A DNA stretch of 9,033 nucleotides from CAYWTX01 sp964461295 (lineage in GTDB: Bacteria; Planctomycetota; Phycisphaerae; SM23-33). The translations under genes and the position numbers were made by a program. The notes under the pieces were generated by a model. The model made no database searches and was not told where the DNA came from. It saw only the letters and a program-made list of their open reading frames with translations. This document shows, piece by piece, positions 1-5,781 of this stretch (position 1 is the stretch's first letter; each line of letters starts with the position of its first letter). The stretch lies in assembly GCA_964461295.1 (NCBI GenBank), contig CAYWTX010000250.1:1-9033 (forward strand), given 5' to 3'.

Positions 1-2184
1 CACGTACTCGCCCGCGCAGACGGTCGGTACAAAGGGGCGTCCGTGGAGCGTCGCGGCCAGCGGCGTTTTGCGGGGAACGGGGAAGCCCGTCCGCGCGTCG
101 TACACTTCGAAACTCCGGCAGTCCTGCGGGCCCGAGATGCCATACAGCAGCCCCTTGTGCAGGGCCAGGCCGGCGGGGAAGGCGAAACCCGAGGCAGTCT
201 GGCGGGTCCACAGCAGTTTGGCGCCGACCGTGTCGCGGTCGAGCATGATGAACTGGTATGCCGTGACGCGAGCGCCGCCGCCCGCCTGGCAGACGACGTC
301 CCCGGCGACCGTCGCCGTGCTGGTGTCGCTATCTGTGAACAGTCCCGAGATTAGGACCTTCCCGTCTTCGGCCCGGAGCACCGTGCCGGCCTGAGTCAGG
401 ATGACGTCCATGTCCGTCTCGCCGTTGCTGAGGCGCACGGCCACCGGCGACGCCGCGTCGCAGGTCCCTTTCAGCGGCGCGGTGTGCCAGGCCACGGCGC
501 CGGTCGCGGCATCCAGCGCGAGCAGGGCGTGGGTCGTGGTGGGCTTCACCTTCCCGGTCTCCCCGAGGAAGTCCACCGGCAGTCGCATGACGAACAAGCC
601 GCGGCCGCGGCCTGCGGCGGGATCACCGACCAGGATCGGCGAGGTCGCCACATGCCAGTGCCCCACCGGGTCGATGGCGGTCATCCATTCCTGTTTGCCG
701 TTCAGGTCATAGCAGGCGGCCACGCCCGTGGCGTACTTCACCCAGACATGGCGGCCATCGGTCACCGGCGTGCCCATGCTATAGCCGGCCCAATCGCTCC
801 AGCCCCACTTGATGGCCTTGCCCGCGGTGAACGCGAAGGTGCGCCAGGCGGCGGCGGCCAGGCTGGCGGCGTCGCCCATTTCCCTCAGCTTGGCCTGGGC
901 GGCCTCCTCGCTCAGTCCCTGCGCCTTCAGGGCCGCCAGGCGCGCCCCTTCCTCGCTGCCCAGGGCGAGAACGCGATCGCGCGCGGCGCGGTAGGTGCTG
1001 AACAGCCCCTTCGACTCCTCATACAGGGCCTTGTCCGTGAGTTCCACGCGACTGCTCTCGCGTTCCCAGAGGACCTTGCCGGTTTGCTTGTCCAGACAGA
1101 CCAGGACGCCGGGGTCCAGGAGCGTGAAGACCTTGTCGCCGGCGATGATCGGACTGGCCTTCGAGGGAAGGAACAAGGGCACGCGCCAGCGGATGTTGCT
1201 CCCCTTCTCCCAGTCCCAGGTGGTGACGGGTTTGGCGTCGGGGTAACTGTTCCGGGAGTCGTTGCGGAAACCCATGATGGCCGTGCGGGGCGCCGCGATA
1301 CGCTGCACCATGGCCTTCGCCTTGGCCGCCGCCGCGGCGACGGGCAGCGGCCGTCCCCGCACGCAGATGCGCATCCAGAAGTAGGTCAGGCCCTCGTCGT
1401 TCTGGCAGCAGACGACCACGCGGTTGGGGCCCTTCACAAACGACACGCGGAACATCAGGAGATCCTCGCTGTTGGGCCTTGTCACGATGCTGCTGCCGGC
1501 GCCCTTCTGAGGTGCGCCGTTGGCGAACACCACTGCGGGCGTCACCGTCTGCGCGTCGGGGGCAACGGCGGGGCTCTGACCGCCCAGTTTGTCGTTTACC
1601 CACACCTTGGCGCGGTCATCAGCGCCGACCGCGGCCCACAGTTCCCCCTCCTTCTCGGCGTGGATGATCGTGGTGGCGTAGAAGTATGCCTTCTGCATTC
1701 CCGCGTTGCGCCGTGGATCAGGCTTCGCCTGGTACTTCTTCGACTTGAAGTCCCATGCCGGCGGCCAGAACATGCCGTTGTCATCCGCCAACCCGGCCGA
1801 TTCCCAGACGGGAGCACGGGTCAGATCCAGGTCCGTGGCGATAGTGTTGAACTCGAACTTCGTCGGCAGCGCCGGCGTCGCCGCGTTCCATTCGCGCGAC
1901 GGGAACGGCCCCTGAACACGCCAGTCCCCCACGGACAGCCAGTTCTGCATCCCCTCCGCGCCCGCGTTGGCCGGCAGCACATTCGAGCGCGTCCCGCTGA
2001 CCGGCAAGTACCCGCTGCCATACCACGGCCCGAACAACGGATCGTCCACGGCCGTCTGCGCCTGTCCGATGCCGGCGCAAAGCACCAATAGCAGCAGAAG
2101 CAGTGCCCGCGAAGTGAAACCCGCACGGCCGGCTCTGGAAATATCGGACCACAGCATTGCACGGCAACCTTCCCGGATGCTCAC
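1..2184 (-). CDS. Secreted PQQ-like beta-propeller repeat protein (3' end beyond window)
   Basis: The open frame runs 728 codons from GTG at 2184 to the left edge without a stop, so the C-terminus is missing. The GTG start is supported by AGGAGA (2196-2191) six bases upstream; an in-frame ATG at 2157 has no comparable site. Residues 26-42 are a leucine-rich signal peptide (RALLLLLLVLCAGIGQA) with likely cleavage after GQA, so the protein acts outside the cytoplasm. Residues about 160-310 resemble a PA14 or galactose-binding-like sandwich (ELWAAVGADDRAKVWVNDKL). From about 325 on come PQQ-type propeller blades: SPIIAGDKVFTLLD...CLDKQTGKVLWERES (340-376), CYDLNGKQEWM (about 490), LLALDAATGAVAWHT (about 550) and VYDARTGFPVP (about 695). 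A charged, alanine-rich helical stretch (about 380-448) interrupts the blades. PQQ-like propellers often serve as interaction scaffolds or as quinoprotein dehydrogenases; I see no dehydrogenase active-site signature in the visible part. It lies 47 bp downstream of the diheme cytochrome and is probably co-transcribed with it. The substrate is unknown. Confidence 0.85.
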   Translation of the reverse strand, partial: MSIREGCRAMLWSDISRAGRAGFTSRALLLLLLVLCAGIGQAQTAVDDPLFGPWYGSGYLPVSGTRSNVLPANAGAEGMQNWLSVGDWRVQGPFPSREWNAATPALPTKFEFNTIATDLDLTRAPVWESAGLADDNGMFWPPAWDFKSKKYQAKPDPRRNAGMQKAYFYATTIIHAEKEGELWAAVGADDRAKVWVNDKLGGQSPAVAPDAQTVTPAVVFANGAPQKGAGSSIVTRPNSEDLLMFRVSFVKGPNRVVVCCQNDEGLTYFWMRICVRGRPLPVAAAAAKAKAMVQRIAAPRTAIMGFRNDSRNSYPDAKPVTTWDWEKGSNIRWRVPLFLPSKASPIIAGDKVFTLLDPGVLVCLDKQTGKVLWERESSRVELTDKALYEESKGLFSTYRAARDRVLALGSEEGARLAALKAQGLSEEAAQAKLREMGDAASLAAAAWRTFAFTAGKAIKWGWSDWAGYSMGTPVTDGRHVWVKYATGVAACYDLNGKQEWMTAIDPVGHWHVATSPILVGDPAAGRGRGLFVMRLPVDFLGETGKVKPTTTHALLALDAATGAVAWHTAPLKGTCDAASPVAVRLSNGETDMDVILTQAGTVLRAEDGKVLISGLFTDSDTSTATVAGDVVCQAGGGARVTAYQFIMLDRDTVGAKLLWTRQTASGFAFPAGLALHKGLLYGISGPQDCRSFEVYDARTGFPVPRKTPLAATLHGRPFVPTVCAGEYV

Positions 2185-2231
2185 GTTGCTTCTCCTGCGA
2201 TTGGTCTCTGGATTTTCACTTCTCGCGTCTG
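2185..2231 (-). promoter_or_regulatory. Short spacer with strong RBS between cytochrome and PQQ-propeller genes
   Basis: Only 47 bp separate the TAG stop of the cytochrome gene (2234-2232) from the GTG of the PQQ-propeller gene. The minus strand carries AGGAGA at 2196-2191, six bases from the GTG. No clear terminator hairpin is visible, which supports co-transcription. The ribosome-binding site decides the downstream start in favour of GTG over the later ATG. Confidence 0.6.
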
Positions 2232-4619
2232 CTAAGGTCGCGCGGGGCCCGGTGCAGCCTTTGACGCCGCTGGCGTGGGTGCGCAACTTGCCTGATACGT
2301 GCCGTAGTATGGCGCGTTCACGTCGATCCATGTGACCAGCCGGACGAACTCCTCGCGGCTGAGCGGCGCGGCACAGGGCACTTGCGGCTTGCGGATCCGG
2401 TCGATCATCGCGCTGCGGTGCGACCCGAATCGCAGCGGTGGCTCGGCGGGAATGAACGCGTCGCGCGGATTGACGTCGATCCTGTCGACCAGCTTCTTCC
2501 TCAACAAGGCCTCATAGGACTTGCAGAACAACGCCGTCGCCTCGCCGGTCAGGTTCAGACCGCCCTTGGGATCGCTGGCGCCATGGCAGCGCACGCAGTG
2601 CTTGTCGAGGGTCGGTTGAACATCCAGCGGATAGTGCACGAACCGCGGGCCGCTGTCGCCGGGCTGCGGCTGCAGAGGCTGCGGCGACTGGCGCATAGCC
2701 AACGGCAAGCGGTTGGCCGGCGTCTGCCGGCGCGGCTCGTGACAGCCGATGCACGACCGTGTTTCGCCCGCCATCAGGTTGACGAACGTGCGCATCCGCT
2801 GCAACTCCATGTAGTCCTCGTCGAGCGCCTGGAAGTACAGGTTCCTGCCCGCCGGGACGGTGAAGAAGGCCGAGCCGTCTTCGTGAACCTTCACCACGCC
2901 GTGCACCTGCTTGATCGCGAAGTGTCCGTCCAGGCTGACCACCGGGTTCTGCAACCCCAGACTGCCCTTGCGGGTGCAGGACCGCGGCTTGGCCGCATCC
3001 TCGACAACCCGAACGTATTTCACCCTTCCTCGCTCGATCCCATCGAGCCCCTGGTAGACGTCTTGGAGGAAGAGGGTGGCATGGGCCGTCGTCGCCGGCG
3101 CCCTGGCGGCTGCCGTCTCGGGATCGGAATGGAGCGCAGGCGGCCGTCGCCGCGAACGCAGCGGAGTGGGTTGGAGGGATGACATGGCCGGGTCGCGGTA
3201 GATCAACTCGCGATTGCCCTGCTGATCCAGCAGGTAGAGGCCGTAGCCCGCGGACGCCGACGCAGCCGGTCCCGGATTGTACGCGACCAGGTACAACTGC
3301 TCCGAAAGCGGCCAGGGCTCCTTATAGAAGCCCATCTTCGCCGATGGGTATCCTCCGTGCGTCGGCCAGGAGATCTCCGGAGTGATATTCGTCATGGCCG
3401 AGGACGTCTGGTTCGCCGACAAGATGTCGATCTGCACGATGGGGCCCACGGCCAGCGGCATGTGAGGGCCGCCGGTGGCCACGAGCCGACTGCTTCCGGG
3501 TATGGGCCGACCATCGATCAGCGTGGGCGGCTTGGCCACGTTGTTCTTGTAGACGTGCGCCGAATGACTGCCATCGGCACGCATGGCCCAGAGGCTCTGC
3601 ACGTCGCCGCAGCCTTTGTCAACGTATTCCCATCGCGTGTAGAGCACCCGGCCGTCGTCCATGACCGCCGGCGTGAACTCGCTGGAGGTGTTGCTCGAAA
3701 CGCACCTCATGTTCTTGCCGTCGGCGTCGATCACGTGCATCGTCGGCACCGGATGTCGTCCCAGGCACAGCACCGCGTGCTGCTCGCGCGTAGAGGTGAA
3801 CATGATCCGGCCATCGGGCAGGAAGCAGGGGTCAAGGTCGTCGCAGTAGCCAACCTTGTTGGGATCGTCGAAGGTGATCTGCCGTAGCGAACTGCCGTCG
3901 ATGCCGATCTCGTAGAGGTGATACGGCGTCGTGGGGTCCTTCTTGTAGGCGAAGACCACGCGCTGTGCGTCGAACGAGAGGTCATGCCGGCCGAAGATGC
4001 CCCCGGCCAGTTGCGGGGCCAACTCGGTCACCCGGCCTTCGGGAGCGACCGGCGACAGGATGCACAGGTTGCCCCCGAACCGCTTGCTGCCGTCCGTGAA
4101 ATCCGTGTAGATGTGACTGGAGCAGTACGTGTGTCGCTTGACGAACAACAGCTTGTCAAAGTTCAGCAACGGGTCGCTGAGCACAAGACTTCGGACCACG
4201 CCGCGAGCCTTCAGGTACAGCTCGCGGCGGGCCTGCCGATCTTCCGCCGGCGCGCCTTTCACGGCGGCCGATAGCTTCTCGATCGTCTCATCAACGCCGG
4301 CCATCTTGATGCCGGTTCCTCTGCGCTCGGCCAACAGCGCTCGTCCGCGAGCGAGGGTTTCCTCGACTGGATACGAAGCCGGCTCGGCCGAAGGCGGCGC
4401 GTAGGGCGCGCTCTCACGCTGCCTGCCTGCGGGCTTGGCGGCGGGTGCGGGGGCCTTGGCCGCGCCTGGATGCCGCATGGCCTCCTGCACGAGCCACTCG
4501 GTTTCGACCAATGCCTGCGGAGTGTCCCGCGATGCCTCGTGCTGGGCGCACCAGGCCACCGAGGTCATCCACAAGGCGCACACTCCGCCCACCATCGACG
4601 ACAGCGATCGCAGTTGCAT
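2232..4619 (-). CDS. Secreted diheme cytochrome c with PD40 beta-propeller, hydrazine synthase alpha-like
   Basis: The protein has 795 residues from ATG at 4619. GGAGAAG (4629-4623) ends three bases before that ATG, so I prefer it to the in-frame GTG at 4631, which lies inside this ribosome-binding site. A signal peptide (MQLRSLSSMVGGVCALWMTS) with cleavage near AWCA|Q sends it to the periplasm or surface. Residues about 150-450 carry PD40/WD40-like blades: LLFVKRHTYCSSHIYTD, DLDPCFLPDGRIMFTSTRE, MHVIDADG, VMDDGRVLYTRWEYVD and LWAMRADG. The C-terminal part has two c-type heme sites, CIGCH (623-627) and CVRCH (675-679, followed by PKGGLNL). This order (propeller, heme, C-terminal cytochrome) and length match the hydrazine synthase alpha-like family, which has many paralogues in non-anammox planctomycetes. 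No beta or gamma hydrazine synthase subunit is present here, so hydrazine synthesis should not be assumed. A redox role is inferred. It likely forms an operon with the PQQ-propeller gene downstream. Residues about 640-660 form a Pro/Gln-rich linker between the heme sites. Confidence 0.87.
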   Translation of the reverse strand: MQLRSLSSMVGGVCALWMTSVAWCAQHEASRDTPQALVETEWLVQEAMRHPGAAKAPAPAAKPAGRQRESAPYAPPSAEPASYPVEETLARGRALLAERRGTGIKMAGVDETIEKLSAAVKGAPAEDRQARRELYLKARGVVRSLVLSDPLLNFDKLLFVKRHTYCSSHIYTDFTDGSKRFGGNLCILSPVAPEGRVTELAPQLAGGIFGRHDLSFDAQRVVFAYKKDPTTPYHLYEIGIDGSSLRQITFDDPNKVGYCDDLDPCFLPDGRIMFTSTREQHAVLCLGRHPVPTMHVIDADGKNMRCVSSNTSSEFTPAVMDDGRVLYTRWEYVDKGCGDVQSLWAMRADGSHSAHVYKNNVAKPPTLIDGRPIPGSSRLVATGGPHMPLAVGPIVQIDILSANQTSSAMTNITPEISWPTHGGYPSAKMGFYKEPWPLSEQLYLVAYNPGPAASASAGYGLYLLDQQGNRELIYRDPAMSSLQPTPLRSRRRPPALHSDPETAAARAPATTAHATLFLQDVYQGLDGIERGRVKYVRVVEDAAKPRSCTRKGSLGLQNPVVSLDGHFAIKQVHGVVKVHEDGSAFFTVPAGRNLYFQALDEDYMELQRMRTFVNLMAGETRSCIGCHEPRRQTPANRLPLAMRQSPQPLQPQPGDSGPRFVHYPLDVQPTLDKHCVRCHGASDPKGGLNLTGEATALFCKSYEALLRKKLVDRIDVNPRDAFIPAEPPLRFGSHRSAMIDRIRKPQVPCAAPLSREEFVRLVTWIDVNAPYYGTYQASCAPTPAASKAAPGPARP

Positions 4620-4704
4620 GATCTTCTCCACTTTCGTCAGGCCGACCTCTCATCCAGCGCCGAATGCCGCTACGGTACTTTAACACAGGCGGTGAGACAT
4701 TGAT

Positions 4705-4727
4705 GTGACCGCTATGTCAGCGGTGAC
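4705..4727. promoter_or_regulatory. Inverted repeat, possible operator
   Basis: GTGACCGCT (4705-4713) and AGCGGTGAC (4719-4727) form nine-base arms around ATGTC, with one mismatch at the third position and six perfect inner pairs. The half-site GCGGTGA also occurs as a direct copy at 4689-4695, 31 bp from the one at 4720-4726. The repeat is 86-108 bp upstream of the cytochrome ATG, on the side where a promoter is expected. This layout suits a dimeric transcription factor site. A weak RNA hairpin is the alternative; there is no U tract, so a terminator is unlikely. Confidence 0.35.
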
Positions 4728-4744
4728 GAATGCGGGGACGAGGC

Positions 4745-4778
4745 GGGGCCGGACCGGGCCGCCGGGAGGGGGTGGGGG
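4745..4778 (+). other. G-run cluster fitting a G-quadruplex pattern
   Basis: Five runs of three or more G occur on the plus strand: GGGG at 4745-4748, GGG at 4756-4758, GGG at 4764-4766, GGGGG at 4768-4772 and GGGGG at 4774-4778. The loops are 7, 5, 1 and 1 bases, which satisfies the usual G3+N1-7 rule. The runs lie on the template strand relative to the cytochrome gene, roughly 126-159 bp upstream of its start. Whether the structure forms is unknown, and a GC-rich genome yields such runs by chance. Confidence 0.4.
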
Positions 4779-4843
4779 CTATCACTTCGGCATGAAGGAT
4801 GCTGGCAAGAAACAACAAGTTGACAGTGCTGACGGTGAGGACC

Positions 4844-4848
4844 CTCAT
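4844..4848. repeat. Target site duplication, left copy (CTCAT)
   Basis: CTCAT lies directly outside the left terminal inverted repeat and is repeated exactly at 5730-5734 outside the right one. A 4-5 bp duplication is usual for IS1380-family insertions. Confidence 0.85.
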
Positions 4849-4863
4849 CCCAGATCATTCACC
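4849..4863. repeat. Left terminal inverted repeat of IS1380-family element
   Basis: CCCAGATCATTCACC matches the inward-reading right end at 12 of 15 positions, including CCC at the tip and ATTCACC at the inner edge. The CTCAT duplication abuts it. Confidence 0.8.
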
Positions 4864-4956
4864 AAACAGGGCGTTTTTCGTGAACCGCAGGCCCATTCCG
4901 TCACGTAGATATCGGCATAGGAACGACCTCAACCGACGGAACGGGAGAGACACCCA

Positions 4957-5577
4957 ATGGGTGAAGCACACGGACGGTTCCTCGAGCCCACCTTCAACCA
5001 AACCATCAAGCTGCGTCAAGCCGATCCCCGCATCACATCCGATGCCGGCGCCATCTTGCCTCGCGAAATCGATCACCGCCTCGGCCTGACGGCCGACCTC
5101 GCCGGGGCGCTCATCGACCCTCGCGACCCCGAAGCCATCCGCTACACCCGGACCGAACTGCTCCGCCAGCACGTCTACGCGGGGGCCCTCGGCTACGCCC
5201 ACCAGGACGACGCTGACACCCTGGCCCATGACGTGGCCATGAAACTGGCCGTCTGGGACCGCCCTGGCTGCAAGGTCATCGACGAACGCCTGGCCAGTCA
5301 ACCCTCCGATTGGCGCCTCGTCCGCCGCATCGCCGACAACGGCTGGGACCTCAAGCGGGTGCGGCAGACGGTGCTGAAGGCCGGGGCGCTCGTGACCGAG
5401 CATGGGCGTCGTCTCATCGTGGACGTGGCGGCCGCGGCTGGGGTTCTGTGGGGGCGATTGTTGGGGCGCGTGGCGAAGTGGTGGCGGGACGCGACGTGGG
5501 GCCGCAACGGCCCACGGCATCGGGATTGGGTCACGCCGCCGTCGCATGCACATCTGTGCCTGGTTCTGCGGGAATAG
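4957..5577 (+). pseudogene. IS1380-family transposase, catalytic core deleted
   Basis: The frame encodes 206 residues from ATG at 4957, with GGGAG (4943-4947) nine bases upstream, to TAG at 5575. Residues about 22-115 match the N-terminus of IS1380-type transposases: ITSDAGAILPREIDHRLGL, a DPRDP motif, ELLRQHVYAGALGYAHQDDA, and DTLAHDVAMKLAVWDRPG followed by DERLASQP. Residues about 125-206 match the family's C-terminus: LKRVRQTVLKAGALVTEHGR, a basic GRVAKWW segment and the ending PPSHAHLCLVLRE. The roughly 250-270 residues normally between these parts, which hold the DDE catalytic acids, are absent. The two ends are joined in frame near residues 113-125. The frame is still open with a good start, so a short protein may be made, but it cannot catalyse transposition. 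It could act as a DNA-binding inhibitor if its N-terminus folds; that is speculation. Confidence 0.85.
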
Positions 5578-5714
5578 CGGCCGGGCAATTCGGTTTCGGA
5601 GCCGCCCTCGCGTGCGTGGGGGTAAGGGGGTGGTTTGCGCGGATTGGGGGATTGCGGCCCTCCGCCGTCACTTGCCGGCCCCCTGCTCGCCTCCTACGCT
5701 GTCAGAAATGGGCG

Positions 5715-5729
5715 GGTGAATAACCCGGG
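5715..5729. repeat. Right terminal inverted repeat of IS1380-family element
   Basis: GGTGAATAACCCGGG on the plus strand is the partner of the left repeat at 12 of 15 positions. It is followed at once by CTCAT, the second copy of the target duplication. Confidence 0.8.
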
Positions 5730-5734
5730 CTCAT
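5730..5734. repeat. Target site duplication, right copy (CTCAT)
   Basis: Exact copy of the pentamer at 4844-4848, directly outside the right inverted repeat. Removing 4849-5734 restores a plausible empty site, reading ...GACCCTCAT|CGACAGG.... Confidence 0.85.
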
Positions 5735-5781
5735 CGACAGGTCTCCAGGCGTAGTGATAGAAATCCTGCACTGGGTCGGCC

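Larger units (their letters stand above)
4620..4843. other. Noncoding region upstream of the cytochrome gene
   Basis: This 224-bp stretch lies between the cytochrome start and the mobile element. I see no credible gene in it. It should hold the promoter for the minus-strand cytochrome/PQQ-propeller operon, but I cannot name convincing -35 and -10 boxes; an AT-richer patch on the minus strand around 4688-4676 (GTGTTAAAGTACC) is the only weak -10-like candidate. It contains an inverted repeat at 4705-4727 and a G-run cluster at 4745-4778, listed separately. Before insertion of the element it was continuous with 5735-5781, which made a gap of about 276 bp to the permease stop. Confidence 0.5.
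4849..5729 (+). mobile_element. Internally deleted, non-autonomous IS1380-family element (881 bp)
   Basis: The element is bounded by 15-bp terminal inverted repeats (CCCAGATCATTCACC at the left; CCCGGGTTATTCACC, read inward, at the right; 12 of 15 identical) and by the exact 5-bp duplication CTCAT on both sides. The transposase fragment inside has the IS1380-type N-terminus. Intact IS1380 elements are about 1.6-1.7 kb, so roughly 0.8 kb appears to be missing, matching the missing middle of the protein. The intact ends and duplication suggest either transposition as a short derivative, mobilised in trans, or deletion after insertion of a full copy; the sequence alone cannot tell which. The transposase reads opposite to the neighbouring genes. 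The element separates the permease remnant from the cytochrome operon and interrupts no recognisable gene. Confidence 0.85.

Noticed and set aside
1395..1425. Adjacent cysteines (VVCCQ) in the PQQ-propeller protein as the vicinal disulfide of quinoprotein alcohol dehydrogenases
   Set aside because: They lie in the N-terminal sandwich domain, before the propeller, not at the position expected near a PQQ pocket.
484..2091. Plus-strand open frame of 535 codons
   Set aside because: It is antisense to the PQQ-propeller gene, with Gly/Arg/His-rich composition and no recognisable domain; the minus-strand frame has a signal peptide, ribosome-binding site and family motifs.
2382..3182. Plus-strand open frame of 266 codons
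   Set aside because: Antisense shadow of the diheme cytochrome gene, without motifs or a convincing start.
2232..4631. GTG at 4631 as start of the cytochrome gene
   Set aside because: The GTGGAGAAG there contains the ribosome-binding site for ATG at 4619, and the GTG itself has only a distant AGAGGT 13 bases upstream.
4820..4848. TTGACA at 4820-4825 as a plus-strand -35 box for the transposase
   Set aside because: No matching -10 box lies 16-18 bases downstream; the sequence there is CCTCAT and lies outside the element.
4855..5553. Minus-strand open frame of 232 codons across the IS element
   Set aside because: It is antisense to the transposase fragment and begins and ends within the element; the plus-strand frame carries the IS1380 motifs.
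5610..5655. G-rich runs near the right IS end as a second G-quadruplex
   Set aside because: Only three long G-runs occur, and one gap is far longer than seven bases, so the usual pattern is not met.
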